Shown here one piece after another: positions 1 through 7,995 of a stretch of DNA of 64,000 nt. How positions within the stretch are numbered: the stretch's first letter is position 1; every line of letters starts with the position of its first letter. The position numbers were made by a program, and so were the translations under genes. The notes below the pieces were generated by a model. The model worked only from the letters and a program-made list of their open reading frames with translations, ran no database searches and was not told where the DNA came from. The DNA is taken from assembly GCF_900168055.1 (NCBI RefSeq), contig NZ_FUYS01000006.1, forward strand, positions 124,001-188,000, written 5' to 3'. The stretch is from Parapedobacter luteus (lineage in GTDB: Bacteria > Bacteroidota > Bacteroidia > Sphingobacteriales > Sphingobacteriaceae).

Positions 1-294
1 TGAGGGTAAAAAGCCGCTCCATTTCTTGAACGCACGAGTGAATCCGTCTAGTGACTGATAGCCATATTTGAAAGCGACATCCGTTACCCTATCACCACTC
101 AGTAAGTCTTTATTGGCTTCTGACAGTTTCCGTCCTTTGATATACTCACTCAGCGTCAATCCAGAAAGATAAAAAAATATCTTCCTAAAATGATAGTCCG
201 AAACACCTGCGTAGTCGGCGATGGCTTCAAGGGACAGATCATCGGTGAGATGATCTTCAATATAATCCATTACCCCGTTTAATTCGTTTAACAT
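1..294 (-). CDS. AraC-family transcriptional regulator, N-terminal part (cut by window edge)
   Basis: Translating the minus strand from the ATG at 292-294 gives 98 codons running off the window start. The product opens with MLNELNGVMDYIEDHL and continues through an AraC-type helix-turn-helix pair: LSLEAIADYAGVSDYHFRKIF as first helix unit and a second unit around VTDVAFKYGYQSLDGFTRAF. An N-terminal HTH is the arrangement of Rob/SoxS-like regulators, which often carry a GyrI-like ligand-binding domain at the C-terminus; that part would lie outside the window. An AAAGGA ribosome-binding site sits about 7 bases before the ATG. Target genes cannot be read from here. Confidence 0.85.
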   Translation of the reverse strand, partial: MLNELNGVMDYIEDHLTDDLSLEAIADYAGVSDYHFRKIFFYLSGLTLSEYIKGRKLSEANKDLLSGDRVTDVAFKYGYQSLDGFTRAFKKWSGFLPS

Positions 295-538
295 TTTATT
301 TCCTTTTATGCAGCAAGAATACCATGGCCAACGAAATATCGCTCGACTTTTGTATGCCCAAAAATATCGGATTCCCTTGTTCCAAGTCTTGCCTTGTCAT
401 GAAGGCTGCATGCTTATTCGTTCCCAATCAGCGCAGGCTTAGCCACCGGTGCCGAATTGCGCAGACGCTAAAGCTAAAACCGGCACACACGAGAGAGCTT
501 CCCGTTGGACGATTTGAGAATGCACTATCCCTATTCGG

Positions 539-1699
539 CTAAGTGACTTTTCTGTTCAGGTGCCAGGTCATTACGATTTTCACGGCCAGTACCACGCCCA
601 TAAAAGCCGGCAGCACCGCATAGCCCGTGTGGGACGCCAATTTGCCGAATAGCAGCGGCATGACCGTTATGCCGATATAGGCGCTGGCCATCTGCAAACC
701 CATGATTGCCTGCGAATGCTGTTCGCCGAAGTTGCGCGGCGTTTCATGCAGGAGGCTTGGAAAGATGGGCGCACATCCCAAGCCGACCAACAGGAACCCG
801 GGCAAGAACAATGTCTTAACCGGCAGTAACAGCACTAGCAGGCCCGCGGCAATTAACCCCTCGCCGATATAGACGAGCTGCTTGTTGCCCACTCGTTCGG
901 ACACGAATCCCGAGATGAAGCGGCCAGCGGTGATCCCAACGAAATAGACAGATACCAGCCTTGCCGCATCTTCCGGCTCGACGTCCCTGGCGAATACCAG
1001 GAAGCTGGCGCCCCACAGGCCAAAGGTAGCTTCAACGGTGCAATAGCAGAAAAAGATAATGAGTGCCTGTTTCACACCCCTGATTTTGAGCAATTCGTAG
1101 AATGAACGGCGCCTTCCTCTATTTGGCCCGTCGCCCTCCGTGGCGTTTGGTATCCAAAGCGGCAATGACGCCAGCAGCACCAGAAACAAGGCAATCTGGA
1201 TCCAGCCGACGGTACGGTACCCACTTGCCCACCCCGCACCAGCCGACAATTGGGCCGCCATAATCATCGGCCCGGTGGCCGCGCCTACTCCCCAGAAGCT
1301 ATGCAGCCAGTTCATGTGCCGTGCCCGGTAGTGCAATGCCACATAATTGTTGAGCGCCGCATCCACGCAGCCGGCACCGAGGCCGAGCGGAACCGCCAAC
1401 AAGCATAGGTAAACGAAGTGTTGCGACACGGAAAAACCCAGCAGTGCCAATGCGGTGATCAGTACACTTGAGGTGGTAATAGCCGCAACGCCGTACCGGC
1501 TGATCAGCCTGGCACTCAATAGGCTCGAGACTACCGTTCCGCCTGCTATGATCATCGAGATGATACCAGCAAAATGAACCGGCACTCGCAAATCGACATA
1601 CATTGTTGGCCAGGCAGGTCCGAGCAACGAATCGGGTAGACCAAGACTAATAAAGGCGAGGTAGATTACCAGGAGCAGCAGGCCGCTTTTTAAGTTCAT
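539..1699 (-). CDS. MFS transporter
   Basis: A 386-residue, almost wholly hydrophobic protein with the spacing of about 12 membrane helices, beginning with a helix (GLLLLVIYLAFISLGLPDS) and containing the helix 2-3 loop ARLISRYG that is typical of the major facilitator superfamily. Overall it resembles the fucose-permease/YbjJ-like branch often annotated simply as MFS transporter, so a sugar or drug substrate are both possible. Its ATG overlaps the stop of the upstream GNAT gene by 4 bases (ATGA), which indicates translational coupling in a two-gene operon. The substrate is unknown. Confidence 0.85.
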   Translation of the reverse strand: MNLKSGLLLLVIYLAFISLGLPDSLLGPAWPTMYVDLRVPVHFAGIISMIIAGGTVVSSLLSARLISRYGVAAITTSSVLITALALLGFSVSQHFVYLCLLAVPLGLGAGCVDAALNNYVALHYRARHMNWLHSFWGVGAATGPMIMAAQLSAGAGWASGYRTVGWIQIALFLVLLASLPLWIPNATEGDGPNRGRRRSFYELLKIRGVKQALIIFFCYCTVEATFGLWGASFLVFARDVEPEDAARLVSVYFVGITAGRFISGFVSERVGNKQLVYIGEGLIAAGLLVLLLPVKTLFLPGFLLVGLGCAPIFPSLLHETPRNFGEQHSQAIMGLQMASAYIGITVMPLLFGKLASHTGYAVLPAFMGVVLAVKIVMTWHLNRKVT

Positions 1700-2136
1700 C
1701 GGCTCGATTCAAAGGTCATCACATAAACGTTGGTCTCCTTGCGTGAAAATCCCACACTCGGATACAGCTTGTTCGCTTCGATACGGGTAGGATTGGAAGT
1801 GAGCGACAGCAGGTCGACCTCCTGCGCCTTCGCAAAGGCGATAGCGTGTTCGGTAAGCCGCCGACCCAATCCTTGCCCGCGGTACGCCTCGTCTACGACC
1901 ACATCCTCTACCCAGGCTTTGCGCCCAGTGGGCGCACGGTAGATGCAGACGGTAATCATCCCGGCGAAATTGCCGCCGTCTGCGACTGCTACAAACAGGT
2001 GGCTGTTTTCCGAAGCTATCAACGCTTCCAGATCCGCCTCGTCGAAAACGCGTTCGCGCCCGGTCAGCTGGCGCAGGAACCGCGCCATGGCCTCGCGCAA
2101 ACCGGGGGTGTTTGAGGTAACTTCCTTGATGTGCAT
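1696..2136 (-). CDS. GNAT family N-acetyltransferase
   Basis: A 146-residue protein of normal GNAT length. The acetyl-CoA binding motif A is clear: VEDVVVDEAYRGQGLGRRL, with RGQGLG at residues 86-91, followed by an alpha helix and a C-terminal beta strand region (GFSRKETNVYVM). It would transfer an acetyl group to a small-molecule or protein amine in the cytoplasm. It is the first gene of a coupled pair with the MFS transporter, which suggests detoxification or modification plus export of one compound. AAGGAAG lies 8 bases before the ATG. Substrate is not inferable. Confidence 0.85.
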   Translation of the reverse strand: MHIKEVTSNTPGLREAMARFLRQLTGRERVFDEADLEALIASENSHLFVAVADGGNFAGMITVCIYRAPTGRKAWVEDVVVDEAYRGQGLGRRLTEHAIAFAKAQEVDLLSLTSNPTRIEANKLYPSVGFSRKETNVYVMTFESSR

Positions 2137-2261
2137 GTTATGTCTTCCTTGTACAATCCCATAGTGGGACGACCAAAGCTATAAAAAAAACACTTTTAAT
2201 CTGACGATAAATTCGGGAGGCAACGGCTATATTTTCTTTGAATGGTTTCATTTAACAAGAA

Positions 2262-2292
2262 TTGCGGCATACGCCACCATACATTATCTTTG
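2262..2292 (+). promoter_or_regulatory. Bacteroidota-type promoter candidate
   Basis: TTG at 2262-2264, a 20-base spacer, then TATCTTTG at 2285-2292, matching the Bacteroidota -33/-7 consensus TTG-N19-21-TAnnTTTG. Transcription would start near 2299, leaving a leader of about 160 bases before the RibD-like gene. Confidence 0.4.
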
Positions 2293-2402
2293 CAGGGCAT
2301 GAACTTGCTGCTATGTCCCGTTATGCCGGAACCACGGCCTGACAGAAAGCCGATACGCGCACGCGGCGAAGGGCACCAGTCCGGCATATGGGCTACCGAT
2401 GT

Positions 2403-2418
2403 CCGCTTACCTAAGCGG
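2403..2418. promoter_or_regulatory. Perfect inverted repeat, operator candidate
   Basis: CCGCTTA-cc-TAAGCGG, two 7-base arms with a 2-base centre, lies inside the predicted leader of the dihydrofolate-reductase-like gene. It could be an operator or a small hairpin; no U-rich tail follows, so it is not a standard terminator. Confidence 0.3.
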
Positions 2419-2459
2419 CATCGGGCCATGAAAGTCAACGTTGCATAAAAACGAACAAC

Positions 2460-2999
2460 ATGCGAAATGTAATTTTAGGATTGGCCGTAACATTGGATGG
2501 TTATATAGAAGGCCCCAACGGAGAATACGACTGGTGTTTTACCGACCAGGACTATGGCTTGAAAGAATTTTTCTCGCGCATTGATGCGGTCTTCATCGGG
2601 CGGAAGAGCTATGAGGTGGCGCAGGCCTACGCTGAGGGAAATGACGGTCAACTGGTACCCGGCATGCCACCTGCGAGCGAATATGTTTTTTCTCGAACGC
2701 TGGAAAAAGTAAAAGAAGGGGCGGTTTTGATATCAGATAATGCGATGAATGAAGCACGTAAGATCAAAGCGGGGCCCGGCAAAGATATCTGGTTGTACGG
2801 TGGCGCATCACTAACAGGTGCCTTGATGAAGGAAGGGTTAGTGGACGAACTGTGGATGTCCGTACACCCCATACTGCTGGGCAGCGGAAAACCGCTTTTT
2901 CGCCCACAGGATAGCCGCACCCGGCTTACACTCCTTGATAGTAAAACGTACGATACCGGATTGGTATCGCTCCGGTATCGGGTTGATAAAAAACAATGA
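2460..2999 (+). CDS. Dihydrofolate reductase family protein (RibD C-terminal domain-like)
   Basis: A 179-residue protein spanning one RibD_C/DHFR-like domain. It starts ILGLAVTLDGYIEGPNGEYD, the beta1-loop typical of this family, has IGRKSYE near residue 47, and the NADPH-binding LYGGASL near residues 115-121, followed by VDELWMSVHPILLGSGKPLF. These stand-alone proteins (YyaP/YwjB type) are predicted NAD(P)H reductases of pteridine- or riboflavin-like substrates, but most are uncharacterised. It ends one base before a convergent TfoX-like gene, with no terminator room between them. Confidence 0.85.
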   Translation: MRNVILGLAVTLDGYIEGPNGEYDWCFTDQDYGLKEFFSRIDAVFIGRKSYEVAQAYAEGNDGQLVPGMPPASEYVFSRTLEKVKEGAVLISDNAMNEARKIKAGPGKDIWLYGGASLTGALMKEGLVDELWMSVHPILLGSGKPLFRPQDSRTRLTLLDSKTYDTGLVSLRYRVDKKQ

Positions 3000-3000
3000 G

Positions 3001-3351
3001 TTACTTTCTTTTCGGCTTTGATACCTGTGCTTCTTCATTAAACGCAAGACACAGCGCTATCCAGTAATTGAAATCGTCTGGATCGGCGAAGCCTTCGGGG
3101 TTGACATAGCAATAGCCTGCTAAATTTTTTCCCTTCATGACCATCGGCTGGCATCCCTTGCGTAGAATAACGGCGTCGGTCTGATCGGGGCTAAATCGGC
3201 ACATCAAAGAATCGTCCGTAACGTTGATGCACATCTTGCCGTTAACCAGAAAAGCCAGCCCACCGAACATCTTCTTTTCGTGTACCGTAATGCCGGAGAC
3301 ACCACCAAGGTAGGCCCTTACTCGTTGTGCCAACTCAATGTCGTATGCCAT
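3001..3351 (-). CDS. TfoX/Sxy N-terminal domain protein
   Basis: A 116-residue protein made of a single TfoX N-terminal domain: KKMFGGLAFLVNGKMCINV (about residues 26-45) is the diagnostic core, followed by DSLMCRF and a short basic tail. In Gammaproteobacteria TfoX/Sxy regulates competence, but in Bacteroidota these short stand-alone domains have no proven role and occur widely in accessory regions. A promoter candidate lies 67 bases upstream. No competence gene is nearby, so a competence role should not be assumed. Confidence 0.85.
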   Translation of the reverse strand: MAYDIELAQRVRAYLGGVSGITVHEKKMFGGLAFLVNGKMCINVTDDSLMCRFSPDQTDAVILRKGCQPMVMKGKNLAGYCYVNPEGFADPDDFNYWIALCLAFNEEAQVSKPKRK

Positions 3352-3424
3352 AGATATAGATAATGCAATAACGTGAAGTCGTAACTCGCTTTAGGCATTG
3401 ATAAGACATCGCCGTCGGCGGATT

Positions 3425-3456
3425 CAAAGATAGTCAGCTTCCGCGACTCCACCCAA
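3425..3456 (-). promoter_or_regulatory. Bacteroidota-type promoter candidate for the TfoX-like gene
   Basis: On the minus strand TTG (complement of 3454-3456), a 21-base spacer and TATCTTTG (complement of 3425-3432). Start of transcription would fall near 3418, about 67 bases before the ATG. Confidence 0.4.
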
Positions 3457-3464
3457 CGCTGCAG

Positions 3465-3884
3465 CTAAATATGCAGTACCCACCTCACGTCAAAGGCATC
3501 AACTACCTCAATAAGCTTTGTGTCGTCATCCTTTTCGAAAGCACGATCTTTTTTATCGACCGCCAACTTTTCAATAAGCGCTTTTCTTTCAAGAGTATTT
3601 TGACAATGCAGGAAAATAGACATGTAGTTCCCAAGCGTCCTTCCCTCATCATACACGAGATCTGAACCGTGTATGATGATGCTGTCAGAAACAAGAGACC
3701 CGCTGATGACTGGCACCTCGGCATAGCCTTCCAACGTTTCTCTAAATGTTTCGAATTGCAAGGTGCCGCCGAAGCAGGTCTGGTAAAATGTGAGTGCTCT
3801 CCTACAATTGCCGGGAAAAGTAATGAAGATTGCACTCACTAATTTGCCATTATTACGATCAATCATGTTCGTTGAATTAGGCAT
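3465..3884 (-). CDS. VOC family protein (PhnB/glyoxalase-like)
   Basis: A 139-residue single-domain protein with the PhnB-like layout: ITFPGNCRRALTFYQTCFGG (residues about 22-41) and later GNYMSIFLHCQ and DAFDVRWVLHI. This class of VOC fold proteins is often called 3-demethylubiquinone methyltransferase-like but generally lacks known activity. Its ATG overlaps the stop of the upstream SRPBCC gene by 8 bases, so the two are translationally coupled. Function unknown; likely a small-molecule binding or modifying protein. Confidence 0.75.
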   Translation of the reverse strand: MPNSTNMIDRNNGKLVSAIFITFPGNCRRALTFYQTCFGGTLQFETFRETLEGYAEVPVISGSLVSDSIIIHGSDLVYDEGRTLGNYMSIFLHCQNTLERKALIEKLAVDKKDRAFEKDDDTKLIEVVDAFDVRWVLHI

Positions 3885-4326
3885 CAGGAATTTCCGGCTC
3901 TACAAGCTTGATTAATTTCTCCAGCGATTCCTGCCAGCCCAAATAACACATCTCCGCCGGTATGGCTGAAGGAATTCCCTCTTGTAGCACGTTGAGTTCA
4001 GTGCCGCACGAAACCTTTTTTAGCCGTATGGTTGTTGTCATTTCCCCCGGCAAATTGGGGTCGTCAAACGTATCGGTATATTTAATAAACTCATTAGGTT
4101 TTATTTCAAGATACGTTCCGCCAAAAGAGTGCCCATTCCCGGTACTGAAATTAATAAACGTCATACGGAACTTCCCACCTTCCGTGAAATCCATTTGCTG
4201 CACAGTGCACACAAAGCCGTATGGCGGCAGCCACGTAGCATGGGCGATGGGATCTGCAAATGCGCGAAAGACCTTTTCAGGACTTGCCTGGATTACCCGA
4301 TGTAATGAAACTGAATTACTTTCCAT
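3877..4326 (-). CDS. SRPBCC (AHSA1-like) domain protein
   Basis: A 149-residue protein with the START/Bet v1-like fold seen in activator-of-Hsp90-ATPase homologues: SVSLHRVIQASPEKVFRAFADP at the start, W-LPPYGF, then FRMTFINFSTGN and GWQESLEKLIKLVEPE at the end. An in-frame ATG 57 bases further upstream (4383) exists, but the extra 19 residues are not conserved-looking, so the start at 4326 is preferred. It is followed by a coupled VOC gene. SRPBCC proteins bind hydrophobic ligands; the ligand here is unknown. Confidence 0.8.
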   Translation of the reverse strand: MESNSVSLHRVIQASPEKVFRAFADPIAHATWLPPYGFVCTVQQMDFTEGGKFRMTFINFSTGNGHSFGGTYLEIKPNEFIKYTDTFDDPNLPGEMTTTIRLKKVSCGTELNVLQEGIPSAIPAEMCYLGWQESLEKLIKLVEPEIPDA

Positions 4327-4473
4327 GATCAAAAAATTTAATTTGTTACTAATTATTTCTTGTACGCTCCGCTGATTGCTCATTTTCCTGTTTGCGGAAC
4401 GTGATGATTTTTTTTATCAGCGCGTTAGGTAGCGGTTTTCCTGTTGGAATCATCAATTGTTTGATAATTGGTC

Positions 4474-4848
4474 TTAGCCATAGGTCTGGATTTTACGGTT
4501 ATAGCGATATGAAATGGCAAGAATGCCAAGCACTGCAAGTGGCATCAACATATACCCTATGTTTTGATCTACGGCCGCATGGCTGATGAATGCAAAGACT
4601 AGATTGAATGTAAGTCCCGCATATGCCCATTCCTTGAGCCTGGCCGGGACTTGCGGAACGGAAATCGCTAACACGCCGAGGACCTTACAGATAATCAGTG
4701 CATAGGCAAAGTAGTCGGGGTAGCCCAAGGGCCTTGTACCTATGGTCGCCTGCTCCGGTGAAAAAAGCAGGGCGCTAAGCGGCATGACACCTTCCCAAAG
4801 GATGATGATGATCGTGGCCACCCAAAAGATTGTTTTATTCTTTTTCAT
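4474..4848 (-). CDS. DoxX-like membrane protein
   Basis: A 124-residue protein with four hydrophobic segments: IFWVATIIIILWEGVMPL, PDYFAYALIICKVLGVLAI, EWAYAGLTFNLVFAFISHAA and YMLMPLAVLGILAISY. The layout and the KVLGVLAI-x-VP-x-LKEWAYAG region match the DoxX-like family, small inner-membrane proteins commonly found next to SRPBCC genes and GlxA/AraC regulators in Bacteroidota. It lies 24 bases downstream of a second SRPBCC gene, probably in one operon. No enzymatic role is established. Confidence 0.8.
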   Translation of the reverse strand: MKKNKTIFWVATIIIILWEGVMPLSALLFSPEQATIGTRPLGYPDYFAYALIICKVLGVLAISVPQVPARLKEWAYAGLTFNLVFAFISHAAVDQNIGYMLMPLAVLGILAISYRYNRKIQTYG

Positions 4849-4872
4849 GTTGTTATCTATTAAGACAATGCC

Positions 4873-5301
4873 TTATGAATTAGTTGACTCGACATAGTTT
4901 ACAAAGTTGTCTAGGATCGCTTGCCAGCCTTGTTTCTGAAACTCCGGGTCATTTTCTGTCTCGGCATCAAACGTGGTTGCCACATGGGTTTTACCATTTT
5001 GTGACGTGAACAGCGTAGTAGCCTTTCGCCCGTCAGGCATAGTGTAAGCAATTTCTTTGTGCAATTCTACCGTTTCGTAAACGCCTTCAAAATCAAAACC
5101 GAAGCTGCCGTCCTTGGCTTCCATCCGGTGCTTGAACTTCCCTCCTACACGCAGGTCGTTTTCGCTGCTTGGGCTATGCCAACTTGGGTCTGGAGCGTTC
5201 CATTGCATAATGTCGCTTGGTGTATTCCAAACCTTCCAAACTTTTTCTACGGGAGCATTTGCTGTTGCCTCTACCGTAATTCTTGTTGCTTGTGTCATCA
5301 C
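4873..5301 (-). CDS. SRPBCC (AHSA1-like) domain protein
   Basis: A 142-residue single-domain protein: ITVEATANAPVEKVWKVWNTP at the start, the family's W-H-x-P loop (DPSWHSPS), FDFEGVYETVE, and QKQGWQAILDNFVNYVES at the end. It is the first gene of a minus-strand cluster with a DoxX-like membrane protein, and the divergent gene is a GlxA-type regulator, so it is a plausible target of that regulator. A -7 match TAATTTTG (complement of 5331-5338) lies 30 bases upstream, without a clear -33 element. It is a paralogue of the SRPBCC gene about 550 bases downstream. Confidence 0.85.
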   Translation of the reverse strand: MMTQATRITVEATANAPVEKVWKVWNTPSDIMQWNAPDPSWHSPSSENDLRVGGKFKHRMEAKDGSFGFDFEGVYETVELHKEIAYTMPDGRKATTLFTSQNGKTHVATTFDAETENDPEFQKQGWQAILDNFVNYVESTNS

Positions 5302-5435
5302 GAGTATTTTATTTGTTAAATTTTACAATTCAAAATTACGATAGGGTATACGATTGTAGCTGTTGTGAAAATGACAACTTTAGGGGTGAATTATGACAAA
5401 CTATTTCCTATCTTGCGGCTTATTAGATTGTTGAT

Positions 5436-6413
5436 ATGCAGATTTCTGTCTTTGTACCTGAATATGGGGTGATTGAGGCCGTCACACCGCCGTTCAGAAC
5501 GTTTCATACCGCCAATGAGTTTTTGGCCACATTCGGCAAAAGACCTATTTTTAAGGTTGAATATGTAGGCTTAAAGGAATACGTGCCCGCCAACAATGGC
5601 GAATACACCATCAAAACCGATAGGTTGCTCAAGGACGTAATGGAAACGGACCTACTAATCATTCCGCCTACATTTGGCGACACAGCCAAAGGAATTCAGG
5701 CTAACGCAGAGGCAATCCCTTATTTTAAGAAGTTGCATGAAAAAGGCGCAAGTCTTGCCAGTTTGTGCATCGGCGCTTTCCTTTTGGCTGAAACGGGTCT
5801 CCTCAACGGAAAAAAGTGTTCCACGCACTGGGCTTATATTAATGAGTTTAAAGAGCGATATCCCGAAGTGGAAGTGGAAGATGGCGCTATCATCACAGAA
5901 CATGGCAATATTTACAGCTCTGGCGGAGCAAGCAGCTTGTGGAATTTGATATTATACTTAGTTGAAAAATTTGCCGACAGAGAGACGGCCGTGATGATAT
6001 CCAAATATTTTGCGTTAGATATTGGAAGGGATAGCCAATCGCAGTTTGCTATATTCAAGGGGCAACGGAATCACGGTGATGTTGGCATCCAAAAAGTACA
6101 GGACTACATTGAAAAAAATTATCATCACAAATTAACAATAGAAACGCTGGCAAATTTGATTAATACAGGCCGCAGGACCTTTGAGAGAAGGTTTAAAGAG
6201 GCCACCAACAATACACCCATAGAATATATACAGCGCGTAAGGATAGAGGCTGCCAAAAGTTTCTTTGAGGCATCAAGGAAGAACGTAACGGAAATCATGT
6301 TTGATGTGGGGTATACCGATACAAAAGCGTTCCGAGACACCTTTAAAAAGGTTACCGGGCTTACGCCGATAGAATATAGGAATAAGTTTGCCCGAGTGGC
6401 TAACGAGGTGTGA
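5436..6413 (+). CDS. GlxA-family transcriptional regulator (DJ-1/PfpI domain plus AraC HTH)
   Basis: A 325-residue protein. Residues 1-195 form a DJ-1/PfpI-like domain with the nucleophile-elbow motif SLCIGAFLLAETG (Cys111) and a Bacteroidota variant of the cavity. Residues 222-320 hold two AraC helix-turn-helix units (LTIETLANLINTGRRTFERRF and VTEIMFDVGYTDTKAFRDTF) ending in GLTPIEYRNKF. Such proteins sense small molecules and activate adjacent genes. It is divergent from the SRPBCC-DoxX cluster across 134 bases, which suggests that it controls that cluster and itself. Confidence 0.9.
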   Translation: MQISVFVPEYGVIEAVTPPFRTFHTANEFLATFGKRPIFKVEYVGLKEYVPANNGEYTIKTDRLLKDVMETDLLIIPPTFGDTAKGIQANAEAIPYFKKLHEKGASLASLCIGAFLLAETGLLNGKKCSTHWAYINEFKERYPEVEVEDGAIITEHGNIYSSGGASSLWNLILYLVEKFADRETAVMISKYFALDIGRDSQSQFAIFKGQRNHGDVGIQKVQDYIEKNYHHKLTIETLANLINTGRRTFERRFKEATNNTPIEYIQRVRIEAAKSFFEASRKNVTEIMFDVGYTDTKAFRDTFKKVTGLTPIEYRNKFARVANEV

Positions 6414-6459
6414 GGAGCAAATAGTCTCGCTGCTTAACGTTTTTTACAAGTAATCCGAT

Positions 6460-7995
6460 ATGGTTAAACGATTGCACCTGTCCAGTGGAGCTTATGCACT
6501 TTCTTTCTTGCTTCTTTTATCCTTTGTGGTGTCATGCACAAAAGAAAAAATCCATACGGATCCGACGGACGAACCGAAAACGCCCCCCTCAGACCTGGCA
6601 GAAAGATTTCTGTACGGTTCTAACATGGGAGCCTATCAAGGTTGGTCCGACGAACAGTTGGCTGAATTGCTAATGGGCAATACGGCAAAGGGTATTGCTG
6701 GTGTGGGGGTGAATAGCCTACGTCCTGCGATGTACGACCACTTTGTGCAACAATGGGGCTATGACATCCGGCTAAACGCGTTTGAAACTTACCAACAACT
6801 GGGCGGTACAGACCATACAGTCTTCCTCAACGGCCCAACTGATGCCCATAGGGAACAGGCAAGCTACTGCAATGGCGTCCGATCGCAAACCTTCGCCAAC
6901 CTGTATGAGCCGATATGGTCTTCGGCCGGAAAGGTGAATGACAATAACTACTATGCCAGCTATGTTTACAACGTAGTGAAGACTTATGGTCCTTATGTAA
7001 AGTACTGGGAGGTCTGGAATGAGCCTGACTACACCAACAACTGGGAAGCCACCCAAACCTGGGCGCAAACAGATCCCAACCCGTGCGATCTCCCGAACTT
7101 TGCGGCGCCTATCCAATCCTATGTGCGGATGCTCAGGATTACCTATGAAATCGTCAAACATTTGGATGGCGATGGCCTGGTGTGCGTGGGCGGCTTAGGT
7201 TATCCGAGTTTTCTGGAGGCCATATTACGCAATACTGATAACCCAAACGGAGGAAGCGTCAGCGCCGATTACCCAAAAAAGGGTGGTGAGTGGTTCGATT
7301 GCCTAAGTTACCACGTGTATCCAATGTATTACTTGGGAAGCAATCACAATTCTGACGCAGCGGCTACGGCACTCGTCAACCATAAAAACGCGTTTCAGGC
7401 TGTGCTTGATAACTATTCGTATGACGGAACAACCAACCCTAAGAAAGCCTTCATCATTACGGAAAGCAATATACCGCGTAAATCCATCGACGGCTATATT
7501 GGAGGCGATGTTGTGCAACGGAATTTTTTAATAAAGGCAGCGGTCCAGGCGCAAAAGGCGGGTATCAGCGCGCTTTACATTTATGGCCCTGCTGAAAGCA
7601 GGCCATTAGCCCAAGCCAACGACCCCTATCAGGCAATGGGCTTTTATCAAAACATAACATCTGGCCCTTATCATGCTACCATCACATCCGGCGGTATCGC
7701 TTGGCGCACCGTAAGCGGTCTATTAAGAACCCGGCAATATGATCCCGCTGCAACGGCCATGCTGCAATTGCCCGGCCATATTGACGGCGCGGCGTTTTAT
7801 GGTGCTGATGATGAAAGTTATGTTTATGTATTGTGGGCAAAAACCAGTGAAGCATCAGAAACAGCATCGGCCCAATACAGCTTTCCGGCGTCATTAAAGA
7901 TGACGACAGCTACGCAGTTCGATTGGGACAACCAGCAAACCCGTGTGACCAGTACGCTCGCATTGACTGGATCGCCTGTATTTATCAAACCTTAG
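6460..7995 (+). CDS. Lipoprotein glycoside hydrolase, clan GH-A type
   Basis: A 511-residue protein with a lipoprotein signal peptide ending in a lipobox (SFVVSC, acylated Cys26). The body looks like a (beta/alpha)8 glycosidase: YWEVWNEPDY has the Asn-Glu-Pro acid/base (Glu188), and AFIITESN has a likely nucleophile (Glu335); LSYHVYPMYY lies between them as in GH39-like and GH5-like enzymes. A small beta domain follows. It would act on a polysaccharide or glycoside from the cell envelope surface or periplasm. Exact family and substrate are uncertain. It has no SusC/SusD partner nearby and overlaps the convergent AraC gene by 4 bases. Confidence 0.75.
   Translation: MVKRLHLSSGAYALSFLLLLSFVVSCTKEKIHTDPTDEPKTPPSDLAERFLYGSNMGAYQGWSDEQLAELLMGNTAKGIAGVGVNSLRPAMYDHFVQQWGYDIRLNAFETYQQLGGTDHTVFLNGPTDAHREQASYCNGVRSQTFANLYEPIWSSAGKVNDNNYYASYVYNVVKTYGPYVKYWEVWNEPDYTNNWEATQTWAQTDPNPCDLPNFAAPIQSYVRMLRITYEIVKHLDGDGLVCVGGLGYPSFLEAILRNTDNPNGGSVSADYPKKGGEWFDCLSYHVYPMYYLGSNHNSDAAATALVNHKNAFQAVLDNYSYDGTTNPKKAFIITESNIPRKSIDGYIGGDVVQRNFLIKAAVQAQKAGISALYIYGPAESRPLAQANDPYQAMGFYQNITSGPYHATITSGGIAWRTVSGLLRTRQYDPAATAMLQLPGHIDGAAFYGADDESYVYVLWAKTSEASETASAQYSFPASLKMTTATQFDWDNQQTRVTSTLALTGSPVFIKP

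Larger units (their letters stand above)
2137..2459. other. Intergenic region between divergent genes, with regulatory sites but no supported gene
   Basis: Short open frames exist on both strands here, but their predicted peptides are basic, Pro/Arg-rich and resemble nothing known. The stretch holds a minus-strand -7 element TAGCTTTG (2174-2181) for the GNAT-MFS pair, a palindrome TCCCATAGTGGGA (2157-2169) just downstream of it, a plus-strand promoter (2262-2292), and a perfect inverted repeat CCGCTTACCTAAGCGG (2403-2418) 41 bases before the reductase start. Confidence 0.5.

Noticed and set aside
324-542. Plus-strand 72-codon frame between the AraC and MFS genes
   Set aside because: Cys/Arg/His-rich product without a ribosome-binding site or family resemblance; it overlaps the 3' end of the MFS gene.
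2196-2448. Opposite-strand short frames in the GNAT-reductase gap
   Set aside because: Both peptides are basic and Pro/Arg-rich, overlap each other and the promoter elements, and look like chance frames.
3001-3351. Competence regulator
   Set aside because: The TfoX domain alone does not imply competence; no competence gene lies nearby.
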